A stretch of DNA of 64,000 nucleotides from Bacteroidota bacterium (GCA_023442525.1 JAEZZA010000032.1:124001-188000), one strand, 5' to 3'; positions 7,907-16,897 are shown, numbered from the stretch's first letter. Made by a program: numbers and translations. The notes: generated from the sequence alone by a model not told the origin.

Positions 7907-9049
7907 ATGTATTTCAGCGACGTAGTGGGGCACGAAAAAATTAAAAAACGTCTGATCAGTTCCGTTATTGAAAACCGTTTAAGTCATTCCTGGCTTTTTT
8001 TCGGACCCGAAGGTTCCGGCGCCCTTGCCATGGCTGTTTCGTTTGCATCTTATATATTATGTGAACACCCAGAAGGTAATGATTCATGTGGACATTGCAA
8101 TGCATGCAGGAAATCGCATAAGCTTATACATCCCGACATGCATCTGGTATTTCCGGTAAACAAAACCAAATCGGTTGATTCAGATGAACTGGTGAGTGAT
8201 AACTTCCTGAATGAATGGAGGAGTTTTTTCCTCGAGAATCCTTACTCCAGGCTTAATCAATGGTACGAATATATCGATCTGGAGAACCGGCAGGGGAATA
8301 TTAATAATGAAGAGAGCCGGAAACTCTCATACAAGCTTTCACTCAAATCGTTTGAATCGGATTACAAGGTTGTAGTGATGTGGCATCCCGAGAAAATGAA
8401 TGATCAGGCTGCCAACCGGTTGCTTAAACTTATAGAAGAGCCACCCGATAAAACGGTTTTCATACTGGTTAGTGAAAACCCCGACCTGCTTCTGATGACC
8501 ATTCGTTCAAGGTGTATGCCGGTTAAGATCCCCCGGATTTCTGATGAAGATATTCGGAAGAAACTCATTGATACAAAAGGTCTGCCTGAAAATGAGGCCG
8601 AAGAGATTGCAGTCAATGCACAGGGTAATTACCTCAGGGCCTTAGAATTAACCAGGGAAGCTGATGATATGAATTATAATTTCATCAAGTTTCGTGAGCT
8701 CATGCGAAGCTGCTTTACATCCGATATAATACAGATCATAGGTCATGCCGAGGAATTATCGGGCCTGATCCGTGAAAAGCAAAAGGCATTTCTTGAATAT
8801 GGTTTAAAAACTATAAGAGAAAGTCTGGCATTGCATTATCCCGAAAAAGAACTTGCTTTTGTTACAAAAGGAGAAGCAGAATTCACGCCAAAGTTTGCAC
8901 CATTTATTAATGGCAGGAATATTTTGCGTATAACCGATGAACTGAATAAAGCCATTTACGAAATTGAGCGAAACGTAAGCGGCAAGATGATTTTTCTGGA
9001 TCTGGGACTGAAATTATCCGGATTGATCAATTTAAAAGTCAGAAATTGA
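7907..9049 (+). CDS. holB: DNA polymerase III subunit delta' (clamp loader)
   Basis: Clamp-loader ATPase-like subunit of the replicative polymerase. The N-terminal region contains FGPEGSGALA in place of a canonical P-loop (no GK[ST]), as expected for a delta' that does not hydrolyse ATP, a zinc module CGHCNACRK, and the segment AANRLLKLIEEPPDKTVFILVSE typical of the AAA+ fold. The 380 residues are within the normal range. Its 3' end overlaps the convergent LytTR regulator by 11 bp. In some Bacteroidota this gene sits directly before the PSP1/ricT gene; here the two are about 8 kb apart. Confidence 0.9.
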   Translation: MYFSDVVGHEKIKKRLISSVIENRLSHSWLFFGPEGSGALAMAVSFASYILCEHPEGNDSCGHCNACRKSHKLIHPDMHLVFPVNKTKSVDSDELVSDNFLNEWRSFFLENPYSRLNQWYEYIDLENRQGNINNEESRKLSYKLSLKSFESDYKVVVMWHPEKMNDQAANRLLKLIEEPPDKTVFILVSENPDLLLMTIRSRCMPVKIPRISDEDIRKKLIDTKGLPENEAEEIAVNAQGNYLRALELTREADDMNYNFIKFRELMRSCFTSDIIQIIGHAEELSGLIREKQKAFLEYGLKTIRESLALHYPEKELAFVTKGEAEFTPKFAPFINGRNILRITDELNKAIYEIERNVSGKMIFLDLGLKLSGLINLKVRN

Positions 9050-9785
9050 ATTTTTCTTTCAGGTTACGCAAACCGTTACGACTGATTTTCAAAGTATTTC
9101 CATTTTTGAGTTTCAACATGTAATTGTCTTTGGCATAAGGCTCAATCTGAACAACCTGATCGATGCGTACAATGTAAGAACGATGAACACGTATAAAATT
9201 GGATTCATCGAGATGATCCTCATAATATTTCATTGTACCCTGCTTGAGATGCTTACCCTCATCGGTATAGATCATGATATAATCGTCCTGTGCTTCAAAA
9301 TAGATAATTTTCTCAACGGGGATCACTTTGATCTTGCTGCCTGATTTCACTACAACACGTTCCAGCTTTTCGGTCAATGGTCGCTGGATTAACTGATCCA
9401 TTTTATTCGCGCGGGGTTTGCCGGAATGGATACGGTCGGCTGCTTTGCCGATTGCAGCCAGCAATCGTTCACGTGAATAGGGTTTGAGCAGGTAATCAAC
9501 AGCGTTAAGTTCGAAGGCTCTTATGGCATAATCGTTATGGGCAGTAATGAAAATAATCTCCGGCGGATTCTCTACCAGTTCGAGCATTTCAAATCCGTTA
9601 AGTTTTGGCATCTGGATATCAAGAAAAACCAGGTCGGGTTTTAATTCGGCGATCTGCCTTACACCTTCGAACCCGTTTTCACATTCTCCGATAATTGTCA
9701 ACGAAGGATCTGAAGCGATATAATTCTTAATCAGCTCCCTTGCCAGTTCTTCATCATCAATTATTAAGGCTTTTATTGGTTCCAT
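9039..9785 (-). CDS. LytTR-family response regulator
   Basis: Cytoplasmic DNA-binding response regulator. The receiver domain (residues 1-120) starts IKALIIDDEELA, with the phospho-acceptor Asp56 in DLVFLDIQMP and a conserved FITAHNDYA. A LytTR domain fills the C-terminal ~100 residues (KIIYFEAQDDYIMIYT, FIRVHRSYIV). I chose the ATG at 9785 rather than the upstream in-frame codon at 9812, because it starts exactly at the receiver fold and leaves a 4-bp gap to the kinase. The partner kinase is immediately upstream. Confidence 0.93.
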   Translation of the reverse strand: MEPIKALIIDDEELARELIKNYIASDPSLTIIGECENGFEGVRQIAELKPDLVFLDIQMPKLNGFEMLELVENPPEIIFITAHNDYAIRAFELNAVDYLLKPYSRERLLAAIGKAADRIHSGKPRANKMDQLIQRPLTEKLERVVVKSGSKIKVIPVEKIIYFEAQDDYIMIYTDEGKHLKQGTMKYYEDHLDESNFIRVHRSYIVRIDQVVQIEPYAKDNYMLKLKNGNTLKISRNGLRNLKEKFNF

Positions 9786-9789
9786 TATT

Positions 9790-10842
9790 CTAGGATATTT
9801 GGGGAAATACAATAGTCACTTCAAATACATATTGATCTTTACGGATCTTAAACAAATCGTCCCGGTTATAAATAATATTCAGCCGGCTTCTGATATTTTT
9901 CAATCCTACGCCTTCTCCTTTATTCGATTGAAATTCGGGATCCCATTTATTTCTGACTACAACACTCAATGCTGAAGAATTGCAACTGCAGATAATCTCG
10001 ATAACCGATTCTTCGGTACTTTCATATACTCCATATTTTAAAGCATTTTCGAGAAGAGGTTGCAGAATCAGGCCCGGAAGTTTCATGTTTATACACGACT
10101 CTTCAATCGATTCCCTGATTAGCATCCGTTTGCCAAACCGAATCTTTTCGATGTCGAGGTAACGATTGATGTTATCAATCTCTTTATCCAGAGTAGTTAG
10201 CTTTTCTTCCTTATTTGAAGTAGTATATCTGAGAAATTCCGACAGTTTGATGATCATTTCCTGTGCCTTCTCAGGTTTGGTCATTGTGAGGCTGCTGATG
10301 GAATTCAGACTGTTAAACAGGAAATGCGGGTTAATCTGTGATTTCAGGGAGTTCAGTTCGGATTCCTTTACCAGGGCTTTCAGTTCGGCTTCTTTTAACT
10401 GATTTTCCTTATTATTACGATAAAAGATCATCAGGTAATAAACCAGTATAATGACTTCATAATAAAGGAAACCGATGCCTACTCTCCAGGGTATGGAATA
10501 TTTAAGAAAGGCAATATAACTTTCTCTTCCGTGAAGTAGCGATTCCAGAATAAAATAACTCACTCCCAGCCAAAAACTTATTGCCACAATGGCACCTATT
10601 ATATTGTTGATAATAGTATTCAGCAGATTTTCCTCATCAGACCGGCTGAAAAAAATTGGGAACCAGAGGCCCAGTCCTATTGCAGCAAACAATATGTTGG
10701 TAATGGCAGAATCCGCAAAGGCCTCCAGTGGCATAATCCTGGTGGAATAATACAACAGCGACATGTGGAATATGATTACGACCAACCATATTCCTATGTA
10801 GTAATAAAGAGTATTCCTGCTGTTCAGAATCGGATTCTGCAT
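9790..10842 (-). CDS. LytS-type sensor histidine kinase
   Basis: Membrane histidine kinase of the His_kinase/LytS group. About four hydrophobic segments occupy residues 12-140, then a short coiled coil leads into the phospho-acceptor block LKSQINPHFLFNSLNS with His173. The ATPase part follows with LPGLILQPLLENALKYG (N box) and GVGLKNIRSRL (G box). There is no separate periplasmic sensor domain, so sensing is probably in the membrane or through a partner. The gene is 14 bp downstream of the LiaF-like protein and 4 bp upstream of the regulator. Confidence 0.93.
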   Translation of the reverse strand: MQNPILNSRNTLYYYIGIWLVVIIFHMSLLYYSTRIMPLEAFADSAITNILFAAIGLGLWFPIFFSRSDEENLLNTIINNIIGAIVAISFWLGVSYFILESLLHGRESYIAFLKYSIPWRVGIGFLYYEVIILVYYLMIFYRNNKENQLKEAELKALVKESELNSLKSQINPHFLFNSLNSISSLTMTKPEKAQEMIIKLSEFLRYTTSNKEEKLTTLDKEIDNINRYLDIEKIRFGKRMLIRESIEESCINMKLPGLILQPLLENALKYGVYESTEESVIEIICSCNSSALSVVVRNKWDPEFQSNKGEGVGLKNIRSRLNIIYNRDDLFKIRKDQYVFEVTIVFPQIS

Positions 10843-10856
10843 GGGAACCGTACTAA

Positions 10857-11579
10857 TTAATCAAAATAACTTTTTATTTCACCTCCGCCGAATATTGCGG
10901 TTCCACGAATGATGAGCTGATTTCCCTGGTCGGTATTACTTTCGGGATATCTGTATCTCTGCTTATCGCTAAAACCTCCGAAAATCGACAGAACCCTTAT
11001 TTTCACAGTCCATCCCTCGGGCACGATAAGTTTCATTCCGCCGAACATACAGAATACGTCGACCACATTTTCACCCGGGGCCAGTTTGGCCTTAAGCATG
11101 TTATAGTTAAGCCCTCCGAAAATACAGGTAACGCGTCCGCCCTTAAACTGTTGAGATGTCACTACTCTTTCACCTCCGCCAAATACCGCAATTTCATCAA
11201 TCAAGTTGTCATCGTTTATAAGATTCCGGTCGTGACGGCTGTCGAGCCTGTGCCTGAAAATAATGAGGAATCCTGCTAAAATAAGCAGAGAAGGCCAGAA
11301 CAATTCCCAGAAAGTGAAGTCGAAACCCATCAGATCGTGCAGGTAAAATGCACCACCGACGGCCAGCAGTATAATTCCTGTAGTCCGGTTGCTCCTGCCT
11401 GCAATTAATACTACACCAATTGTCATTAATACAACTTCCCACCGGAAAATGTACCTTCGGATTTCATAATTCATCCAGCCGAAGTTTTTTGCCAAAAACA
11501 AAAGCCCTATAATTACAATAAGGATACCCAGTAATAACCGGCTGTCAAATTGATTATGTTCAACATTTCTCTTTTCCAT
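10857..11579 (-). CDS. LiaF-like membrane protein
   Basis: The N-terminal half has four hydrophobic helices, in pairs (LLLGILIVIIGLLFLAKNFG, then WEVVLMTIGVVLIAG and two more), like the DUF5668/LiaI-LiaF transmembrane domain. The C-terminal half is a beta-rich soluble domain with repeated FGGG/FGG motifs (AVFGGGERVV, CIFGGLNYN, CMFGGMKL, SIFGGFSD, AIFGGGEIK), as in LiaF-type cell-wall-stress proteins. A start at 11579 is preferred: GGAGGG lies a short distance upstream, and the residues before it look like leader. In Firmicutes LiaF restrains the LiaS kinase; a similar role toward the adjacent LytS kinase is inference. Confidence 0.85.
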   Translation of the reverse strand: MEKRNVEHNQFDSRLLLGILIVIIGLLFLAKNFGWMNYEIRRYIFRWEVVLMTIGVVLIAGRSNRTTGIILLAVGGAFYLHDLMGFDFTFWELFWPSLLILAGFLIIFRHRLDSRHDRNLINDDNLIDEIAVFGGGERVVTSQQFKGGRVTCIFGGLNYNMLKAKLAPGENVVDVFCMFGGMKLIVPEGWTVKIRVLSIFGGFSDKQRYRYPESNTDQGNQLIIRGTAIFGGGEIKSYFD

Positions 11580-11676
11580 AATAGCCCTCCAAATTTTACT
11601 CAAAAATAAAAGCTTTATTTTCACTAATCTACAGGAAATCGGTAAACAACATCTGCTAACCGGTAAACGGCGAAAG

Positions 11677-11705
11677 AAAAAAGGCGTAGCTTAACGGCTA
11701 CGCCT
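11677..11705 (-). terminator. Terminator of gpmA
   Basis: The perfect 9-bp arms AGGCGTAGC and GCTACGCCT are separated by 6 bases. On the minus strand the stem is followed by a run of T residues. The structure sits about 50 bp past the gpmA stop. Confidence 0.85.
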
Positions 11706-11752
11706 GATTTTGTGACTATTTGCCACTGGGCTAAACACAGGATAATGCCTTG

Positions 11753-12499
11753 TTATTTGGCTTTACCCTGGCTGGCAACCGAATCCATGGCTTTGCGGAT
11801 GGCTTCCTGATCGCCAAGGTAATAATGTCTCAGGGGCTGAAGTTCGTTATTCAATTCATACACAAGTGGAGTACCGGTAGGAATGTTTAATTCAATTATT
11901 TCTTCGTCCGACATATTGTCGAGGTATTTTACAAGGGCTCTTAAACTGTTTCCATGAGCTGCTATCAGAACCCGCTTGCCTGACTTTATTGCCGGGACTA
12001 TGGTTTCGTGCCAATATGGTAGAAAACGTTCCACGGTATCTTTCAGACATTCGGTTGTAGGAATGTCTTTTGCGGGAAGACTGCGATAAGCAGGATGATT
12101 TCCCGGATAACGCGGATCAGTTCTTTCGAGTGGAGGAGGAGGGACATCATAACTGCGGCGCCATACTTTCACCTTATCTTCGCCGTGGAGTGCAGCAGTT
12201 TCTGCCTTGTTCAATCCTTGCAGAGAGCCGTAATGTCTTTCGTTCAGACGCCAGGTTTTGATCCATGGAATCCACAACTGATCCATTTCCTCGAGAGCAA
12301 GCCATAAAGTTCTCATTGCTCTTTTCAGAACTGATACATAAGCCACATCGAATTCGAAGCCGGCATCCTTCATTACCTTTCCTGCATTCCGGGCTTCTTC
12401 CATACCTTTTTCACTCAGGTCAACATCAGTCCAACCGGTAAAGCGGTTTTCCTTGTTCCAGGTGCTTTCACCGTGCCGTAGTAAAACAATTTTATACAT
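11753..12499 (-). CDS. gpmA: 2,3-bisphosphoglycerate-dependent phosphoglycerate mutase
   Basis: Interconverts 3- and 2-phosphoglycerate in glycolysis. It shows the histidine phosphatase signature LLRHGESTWNKENRFTGWTD with the phospho-His at residue 10, the RRSYDVPPPP segment specific to cofactor-dependent mutases, and the second catalytic His in LIAAHGNSLRALVKYL. I start at the ATG at 12499 (248 aa), since homologues begin directly with MYKIVLLRHG; the in-frame upstream extension has no family support. It is a single-gene unit with its own terminator. Confidence 0.95.
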   Translation of the reverse strand: MYKIVLLRHGESTWNKENRFTGWTDVDLSEKGMEEARNAGKVMKDAGFEFDVAYVSVLKRAMRTLWLALEEMDQLWIPWIKTWRLNERHYGSLQGLNKAETAALHGEDKVKVWRRSYDVPPPPLERTDPRYPGNHPAYRSLPAKDIPTTECLKDTVERFLPYWHETIVPAIKSGKRVLIAAHGNSLRALVKYLDNMSDEEIIELNIPTGTPLVYELNNELQPLRHYYLGDQEAIRKAMDSVASQGKAK

Positions 12500-12531
12500 A
12501 TAGATAGTTTTATGGTGCAAATATATAAAGT

Positions 12532-12559
12532 TTTGTTACTTTCTGTCGCCACAGAAAAG
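12532..12559. repeat. Dispersed hairpin repeat, copy 2
   Basis: The sequence TTTGTTACTTTCTGTCG is followed by CCACAGAAAAG. The arms CTTTCTGT and ACAGAAAAG pair to form a small hairpin. The first 17 bases are the same as at 2507-2523. It lies in a 238-bp gene-free stretch between gpmA and the HMA protein, in which I see no other coding or RNA signal. Confidence 0.5.
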
Positions 12560-12737
12560 AAGGCATACGGCCTGAACTCTCCCGACCTAGAATCTATAGA
12601 ATTTCAGAGACTGAAATTCACTCAAGCCCATACTACGCGACTGCTAGACGGCAGGACTTAGAAGACCAGAAGACAACATAATCGTAAATCTGAAATCGTA
12701 ATTTCGGAGCAACGAAACGAAGGATGGGAATTTAGAA

Positions 12738-12950
12738 TCAGAGGGATCCGTCGTAGAAGTAACCGAGGTCTTCAATAACTTCCCGTACTTTTTCTTCCTC
12801 AATTTGATTTCCGCGGACGGTGACTTCACCGTTAATAATGTCGGCAACAGCGACTTCAATTCCGGGTACACTGTTGAGACCTCTTTCTACATTAATCTTA
12901 CAATGATTACAGTTCATTCCGCCGACCTTAAATTTTTTGAATTCGCTCAT
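12738..12950 (-). CDS. Heavy-metal-associated (CopZ-like) domain protein
   Basis: A 70-residue single HMA domain. The metal-binding loop GGMNCNHCKINVERGL carries the MxCxxC pattern, followed by the betabalphabeta pattern of CopZ/Atx1 proteins. These bind Cu(I) or other soft metals in the cytoplasm and hand them to transporters. It follows the cation diffusion facilitator by 11 bp on the same strand, so it may supply or buffer metal for that exporter. Copper rather than zinc specificity is usual for the motif, but not certain here. Confidence 0.88.
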   Translation of the reverse strand: MSEFKKFKVGGMNCNHCKINVERGLNSVPGIEVAVADIINGEVTVRGNQIEEEKVREVIEDLGYFYDGSL

Positions 12951-12961
12951 GGTGAAAATAA

Positions 12962-13870
12962 TTATCTGCTGTGAAGCATGTTCTTGTCAGAACAGCAGTT
13001 ATATTCATACTGCACAGTAACATGGTTAATATTGAATTTGTTCAGGAGTACCTTTCGTACCTCGGAGTGAACCACAGAAGTGTCGCTGATCCGTACATCC
13101 GAAACCAGGTCGATATGACATTCAAAGTGTATATCCTGATCGTTGAGGTTCCATGCATGAACATGGTGAATGTTGTCGATTTCTGGAATTGATTCAAGTT
13201 CAGATTTTACCAGTGAAAGGTCAAGACCCGGCGGAGTAAACTGCATCAGTATATCCACCGCTTCCTTAAGGATAAGGAATGTTTCTCTCAGCAGGTAGAT
13301 GCCCAAAAAGAAAGTAACCAGAGGGTCGATCCAGTACAGGTTGAAAAAATAGATTAAAACAGCGGTAACGATTACGATGACGGAAGATATCGTATCGCCC
13401 AGCAGATGGAGGTATGCTGCACGTATATTAATACTGTTCTTAACATCCTTTCGTAACAGAACAACGGAAACTAAATTTGCTATAAGGCCTATCACCGCTA
13501 CAATGAACATGATCAGTCCTTTAACCGGTTCTGGATCATTAAACCGTTTTATAGCCTCAATAAAAAGATAAATGATAATGACTGCCAGGACAATAGCGTT
13601 AAAAAAAGCCGCGAGAATTTCAACTCTTTTATAACCAAATGTTTTTGTTTTGCTGGAGTCTTTTTTACTGATGAGGTTGGCGATGTAGGCAATGAATAGC
13701 GCCGATGTATCGCCCAGATTGTGTAAAGCGTCGGAAATTAATGCAAGGCTGTTTGAAACCAGTCCCCCGACAATTTCTGCTATCGAAACAAAAAGGTTGA
13801 GTAACGTGGATACGAGCAGGTTCTTTTGCGACGTATCCTCTTCATGATGATGATGATGTGCATGGCTCAT
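12962..13870 (-). CDS. Cation diffusion facilitator, Zn-type
   Basis: Six-helix inner-membrane proton/metal antiporter. The N-terminus is a His-rich tail (MSHAHHHHHEEDT). Helix 2 carries SDALHNLGDT with the HxxxD pair at His50/Asp54, and helix 5 has a second HxxxD in AAYLHLLGDT. This HD-HD pattern is that of Zn/Cd exporters such as ZitB and CzcD. A cytoplasmic C-terminal domain with IHHVHAWNLN follows. The start codon overlaps the lgt stop by 4 bp (ATGA), and the HMA gene follows, making a three-gene operon. Confidence 0.93.
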   Translation of the reverse strand: MSHAHHHHHEEDTSQKNLLVSTLLNLFVSIAEIVGGLVSNSLALISDALHNLGDTSALFIAYIANLISKKDSSKTKTFGYKRVEILAAFFNAIVLAVIIIYLFIEAIKRFNDPEPVKGLIMFIVAVIGLIANLVSVVLLRKDVKNSINIRAAYLHLLGDTISSVIVIVTAVLIYFFNLYWIDPLVTFFLGIYLLRETFLILKEAVDILMQFTPPGLDLSLVKSELESIPEIDNIHHVHAWNLNDQDIHFECHIDLVSDVRISDTSVVHSEVRKVLLNKFNINHVTVQYEYNCCSDKNMLHSR

Positions 13871-14982
13871 TCCTTCGATACCTTAGCAGGCCATCTCCAC
13901 AAAATTAAGGCAATGCCGGCAATAATAAAAGGTATGCTCAGAATCTGACCCATGTTAATAGCAAGAGAATCCTCAAAGGCTTCCTGGTTTTCCTTAATGT
14001 ACTCAATCAAAAATCTCGCGGTGAAAAGCAGGACAAGAAAGATACCGAATATGAAACCATGTTTGAGCCGGGTTCCCAAGCGGTAAAAAATGAAAAGCAG
14101 GAGTACAAAAATGAACAGGTAACTGGCTGCCTCATAAATCTGTGTAGGATATCGTGGAGTACCGCCAATAACGGCACTCATCATCAGCTGTTTATCTTCT
14201 TTGCTGATCTTGTATGAAAGCGAATCGGACAGTACGAAAACATTGTTATCGTAATTATACCTGTTCAGAATATCTGCAATCTGATAGCTTCCCAGTGCCT
14301 CTATTTTACTTTCATCCTTAATCCTTCGTTCAAACATAATATTGACCTCGAGCGGAACTCCCGTTTTACCCTGTAAAGTTTCCTGATCCGTACTGCTGTA
14401 GCTTACGTTTTCAATAGTACCATCAAATCTACGTTCCAGCATTTTTGTAAAGTCATTTACAAAGACAAATCCATGGCTGTTACCGGTAGGTTTTCCGTAT
14501 ATCTCCGAATTCATCAGGTTGCCAAGTCTAATACACGTACCACCAAGTGCAGTGACAATTACAATCATATCGAGTACCCATAAATATGATGATTTGGTTT
14601 TACGGGCAAACAGCCAGAGACCTGTAAGTATTCCAATAGCAGCGCCATGACTTGCCAGTCCCTGAAAGCCTGTAAATTCGAAATCGTCACCTATAGTGCC
14701 TCTCCAGGGCAATATGATTTCGAGGGGATGGTTGATATAATAGTCAAATTCATAAAAAAGGCAGTGCCCCAGCCTTGCACCGATAATTGTGCTGATAACC
14801 ATATAGATGGTCAGCTTATCGAGTAATTCAACAGTATGGCCCTGTTTTTTAAATATTCTGAGAAGAATGATATAACCGAAAACAAATCCCAGTGCAAAAA
14901 GAAGGCTGTAATATCGTATTTCGAATTTACCGAAGTCCACTAACTGCGGGTTTACATTCCAGATTACATATCCTGATAGCAT
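13867..14982 (-). CDS. lgt: Prolipoprotein diacylglyceryl transferase
   Basis: Transfers diacylglycerol to the lipobox Cys of prolipoproteins in the inner membrane. Multiple hydrophobic helices are present with the landmarks GARLGHCLFYEF, GLASHGAAIG (essential-type His112), RLGNLMNSEIYGKPTG and RYPTQIYEA. About 105 residues (roughly 168-275) between the last two blocks are extra relative to the E. coli enzyme. The ATG at 14982 gives 371 aa; an in-frame TTG further upstream is less likely. Many lipoproteins in this window (GldH, SprE, DUF4249, GH3) would be its substrates. Confidence 0.93.
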   Translation of the reverse strand: MLSGYVIWNVNPQLVDFGKFEIRYYSLLFALGFVFGYIILLRIFKKQGHTVELLDKLTIYMVISTIIGARLGHCLFYEFDYYINHPLEIILPWRGTIGDDFEFTGFQGLASHGAAIGILTGLWLFARKTKSSYLWVLDMIVIVTALGGTCIRLGNLMNSEIYGKPTGNSHGFVFVNDFTKMLERRFDGTIENVSYSSTDQETLQGKTGVPLEVNIMFERRIKDESKIEALGSYQIADILNRYNYDNNVFVLSDSLSYKISKEDKQLMMSAVIGGTPRYPTQIYEAASYLFIFVLLLFIFYRLGTRLKHGFIFGIFLVLLFTARFLIEYIKENQEAFEDSLAINMGQILSIPFIIAGIALILWRWPAKVSKE

Positions 14983-15045
14983 AGCGGAGGCGATTATTTT
15001 CTGCAAATCTAACAAAACTACCTATAAGGCAACCTTTTTGTTGTT

Positions 15046-15053
15046 TATATTTG
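15046..15053 (+). promoter_or_regulatory. Candidate -7 box upstream of Ig-like lipoprotein
   Basis: TATATTTG matches TAnnTTTG and ends 14 bp before the preferred ATG at 15068. This would give a very short 5' leader. No -33 element is visible at the standard distance, so the call is tentative. Confidence 0.3.
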
Positions 15054-15067
15054 TGCAGTACCCAATT

Positions 15068-16897
15068 ATGCCGATAAGGATATTTATAGGATTAATAATT
15101 TTTGCTGCCCTTCAGGGGTGTGCAAAGATCGGTAGCCCTACCGGTGGGGTAAAGGATGTAATGCCGCCTGAATACCTGTCGGGCATACCCGAAAACCGTT
15201 CGGTTAATTTCACCGGGAAAAGGGTTGACATTAATTTTAACGAATACATACAGCTTAAAAATCAGAATACCGAAGTAGTGATTTCTCCACCCATGAAAGA
15301 AAAACCACTGGTCAGGGTTCGGGAAAAATCGATTCGTGTAAGCTTTAACGAGGACCTCTTACCGTCTACTACCTATACCCTCAACTTTGGCAATTCGATC
15401 AGTGACCTTAATGAAGGCAATCTTTTACCAGATTTTGAATTTGTGATCTCAACAGGTAATGTAATTGATTCTCTTTCGGTAACCGGCAAGGTTGTAAACG
15501 CTTTTACCAATGAACCGGATAAGGACATCCGAATGATGGTCATGCTGTATAAAAACCTGTCGGATTCGGCCCCTCTTGTTGAAATTCCCAGGTATTATAC
15601 GCGTGCCAATGAGGCAGGACTATTCGCAATTAACAATATAGATGCCGATACATTCAGGATTATTGCCCTGAATGATGTCAACAATAATCTCAAATATGAT
15701 CCCGGACTGGAACATATAGCTTTTTCCGATAGTTTCCTTGTTGTTAACCCGGCTACAGTAACCGAGCAAACCTTTATTAAAGACACCATAAAAATTATTA
15801 CCGGTGCTGATGAAACCATTCGGGCCCGACGGCGTGATACAGTTAACATAGACACCATTATTGCTCCGGGCAGGAAAGTGAATGCCGTAAATGTTAAGCT
15901 GCATTCCTTTACCGAACAGCCGAAAAGAGTAATTGTAACTTCGCGGACCAGAGATCTGCCCGAATATTTCAGGTTTACTTTTAACAGGCCTCTTTATGAT
16001 TCATTGATAATTGATCCGTTGAATTTTGAAGGCACATCCGGCTGGTCTCTTCCTGAAATTTCTGTCAGTAACGACACACTTGCATATTGGGTAACCGACA
16101 GCAATATTGCCAAACTGGACACTCTTTTATTAAGTATTTCATACCAGACCATTGACTCGGCAGGTATTTTATTCTTAAAAACCGATACGGTAAGGCTACG
16201 AAAAGCCTCAGAAACTGCCAGGTCTGGCAGATCAACACGAAGGGATCGACAAGCGGAAGCAACTCCGGTAAGTGAGTTGGTTTTAAACAGTAGTGTGCCG
16301 AACAGGGGGAATTTAAACCTGAATGCAAATCCGGAATTTGGGGTTTCAAGACCAATATTTGAACTTAATCCCGACAGTATTGAGTTCGGGATGTATATGG
16401 ATACTTTGCTCTTACCACAAAAATTCAGCATTAAACAGCGAGGTCTGCGAAATTTTTCGGTTTCCACTCAATGGAAAGAAGACACGCCTTACAGAATATT
16501 GTTTAAACCCGGGGCTATCAACGATATATATGGAAAGACCAATGATTCACTTGAAATAAGATTTGCCACCCGTGCTTTGGATTATTATGGCAGGATACTG
16601 CTTAATTTTTCGGCACATACATATCCCATGATCGTGCAGGTGCTGAATGAAAAAGGGATTGTTGTGAGGTCGTCCGTGGCTGAAAAGCCCGGTGTGATAA
16701 CCTTTGAATACCTGTTGCCCGGCAAGTATTATTTCAAAGCCATTCATGATGTGAATGGCAATGGTAAGTGGGATACCGGAAACTTACTTGAGAAAAGACA
16801 GCCCGAAAGGACCTTCATATCGGGAAAACCGCAGCAATTACGTTCCAATTGGGATTGGGAAAACAGTTGGAGTATTACTGAAAATTCATCAGAGTAA
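15068..16897 (+). CDS. Ig-like (Big_5) domain lipoprotein
   Basis: A 609-residue predicted outer-surface or periplasmic lipoprotein. With the ATG at 15068 the signal reads MPIRIFIGLIIFAALQGCAK, with lipobox LQGC; an upstream in-frame codon at 15038 would add 10 residues. The next ~100 residues (MPPEYLSGIPENRSVNF, INFNEYIQLKN, LPSTTYTLNFGNSISDLNEG) are a bacterial Ig-like Big_5 domain. Another stretch near the C-terminus (YYFKAIHDVNGNGKWDTGN) looks like a prealbumin or SdrD-B-type fold with a DxNxNGxWD loop. No enzyme motif is seen. The function is unknown; such proteins are common beside ricT/gldH-type loci. Confidence 0.75.
   Translation: MPIRIFIGLIIFAALQGCAKIGSPTGGVKDVMPPEYLSGIPENRSVNFTGKRVDINFNEYIQLKNQNTEVVISPPMKEKPLVRVREKSIRVSFNEDLLPSTTYTLNFGNSISDLNEGNLLPDFEFVISTGNVIDSLSVTGKVVNAFTNEPDKDIRMMVMLYKNLSDSAPLVEIPRYYTRANEAGLFAINNIDADTFRIIALNDVNNNLKYDPGLEHIAFSDSFLVVNPATVTEQTFIKDTIKIITGADETIRARRRDTVNIDTIIAPGRKVNAVNVKLHSFTEQPKRVIVTSRTRDLPEYFRFTFNRPLYDSLIIDPLNFEGTSGWSLPEISVSNDTLAYWVTDSNIAKLDTLLLSISYQTIDSAGILFLKTDTVRLRKASETARSGRSTRRDRQAEATPVSELVLNSSVPNRGNLNLNANPEFGVSRPIFELNPDSIEFGMYMDTLLLPQKFSIKQRGLRNFSVSTQWKEDTPYRILFKPGAINDIYGKTNDSLEIRFATRALDYYGRILLNFSAHTYPMIVQVLNEKGIVVRSSVAEKPGVITFEYLLPGKYYFKAIHDVNGNGKWDTGNLLEKRQPERTFISGKPQQLRSNWDWENSWSITENSSE

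Noticed and set aside
9790..9812. 23-bp overlap between kinase and regulator reading frames
   Set aside because: It results from an upstream in-frame start codon. Using the ATG at 9785 leaves a 4-bp gap and matches the receiver fold start.
12560..12737. Gene-free stretch between gpmA and the HMA protein
   Set aside because: I looked for a small RNA or short gene and found only the hairpin repeat at its start; no terminator or tRNA-like fold, and short frames are out of context.
12644..12871. Minus-strand frame overlapping the HMA gene
   Set aside because: It is out of frame with the CopZ-like domain that has the MxCxxC motif, and its sequence is low in conserved features.
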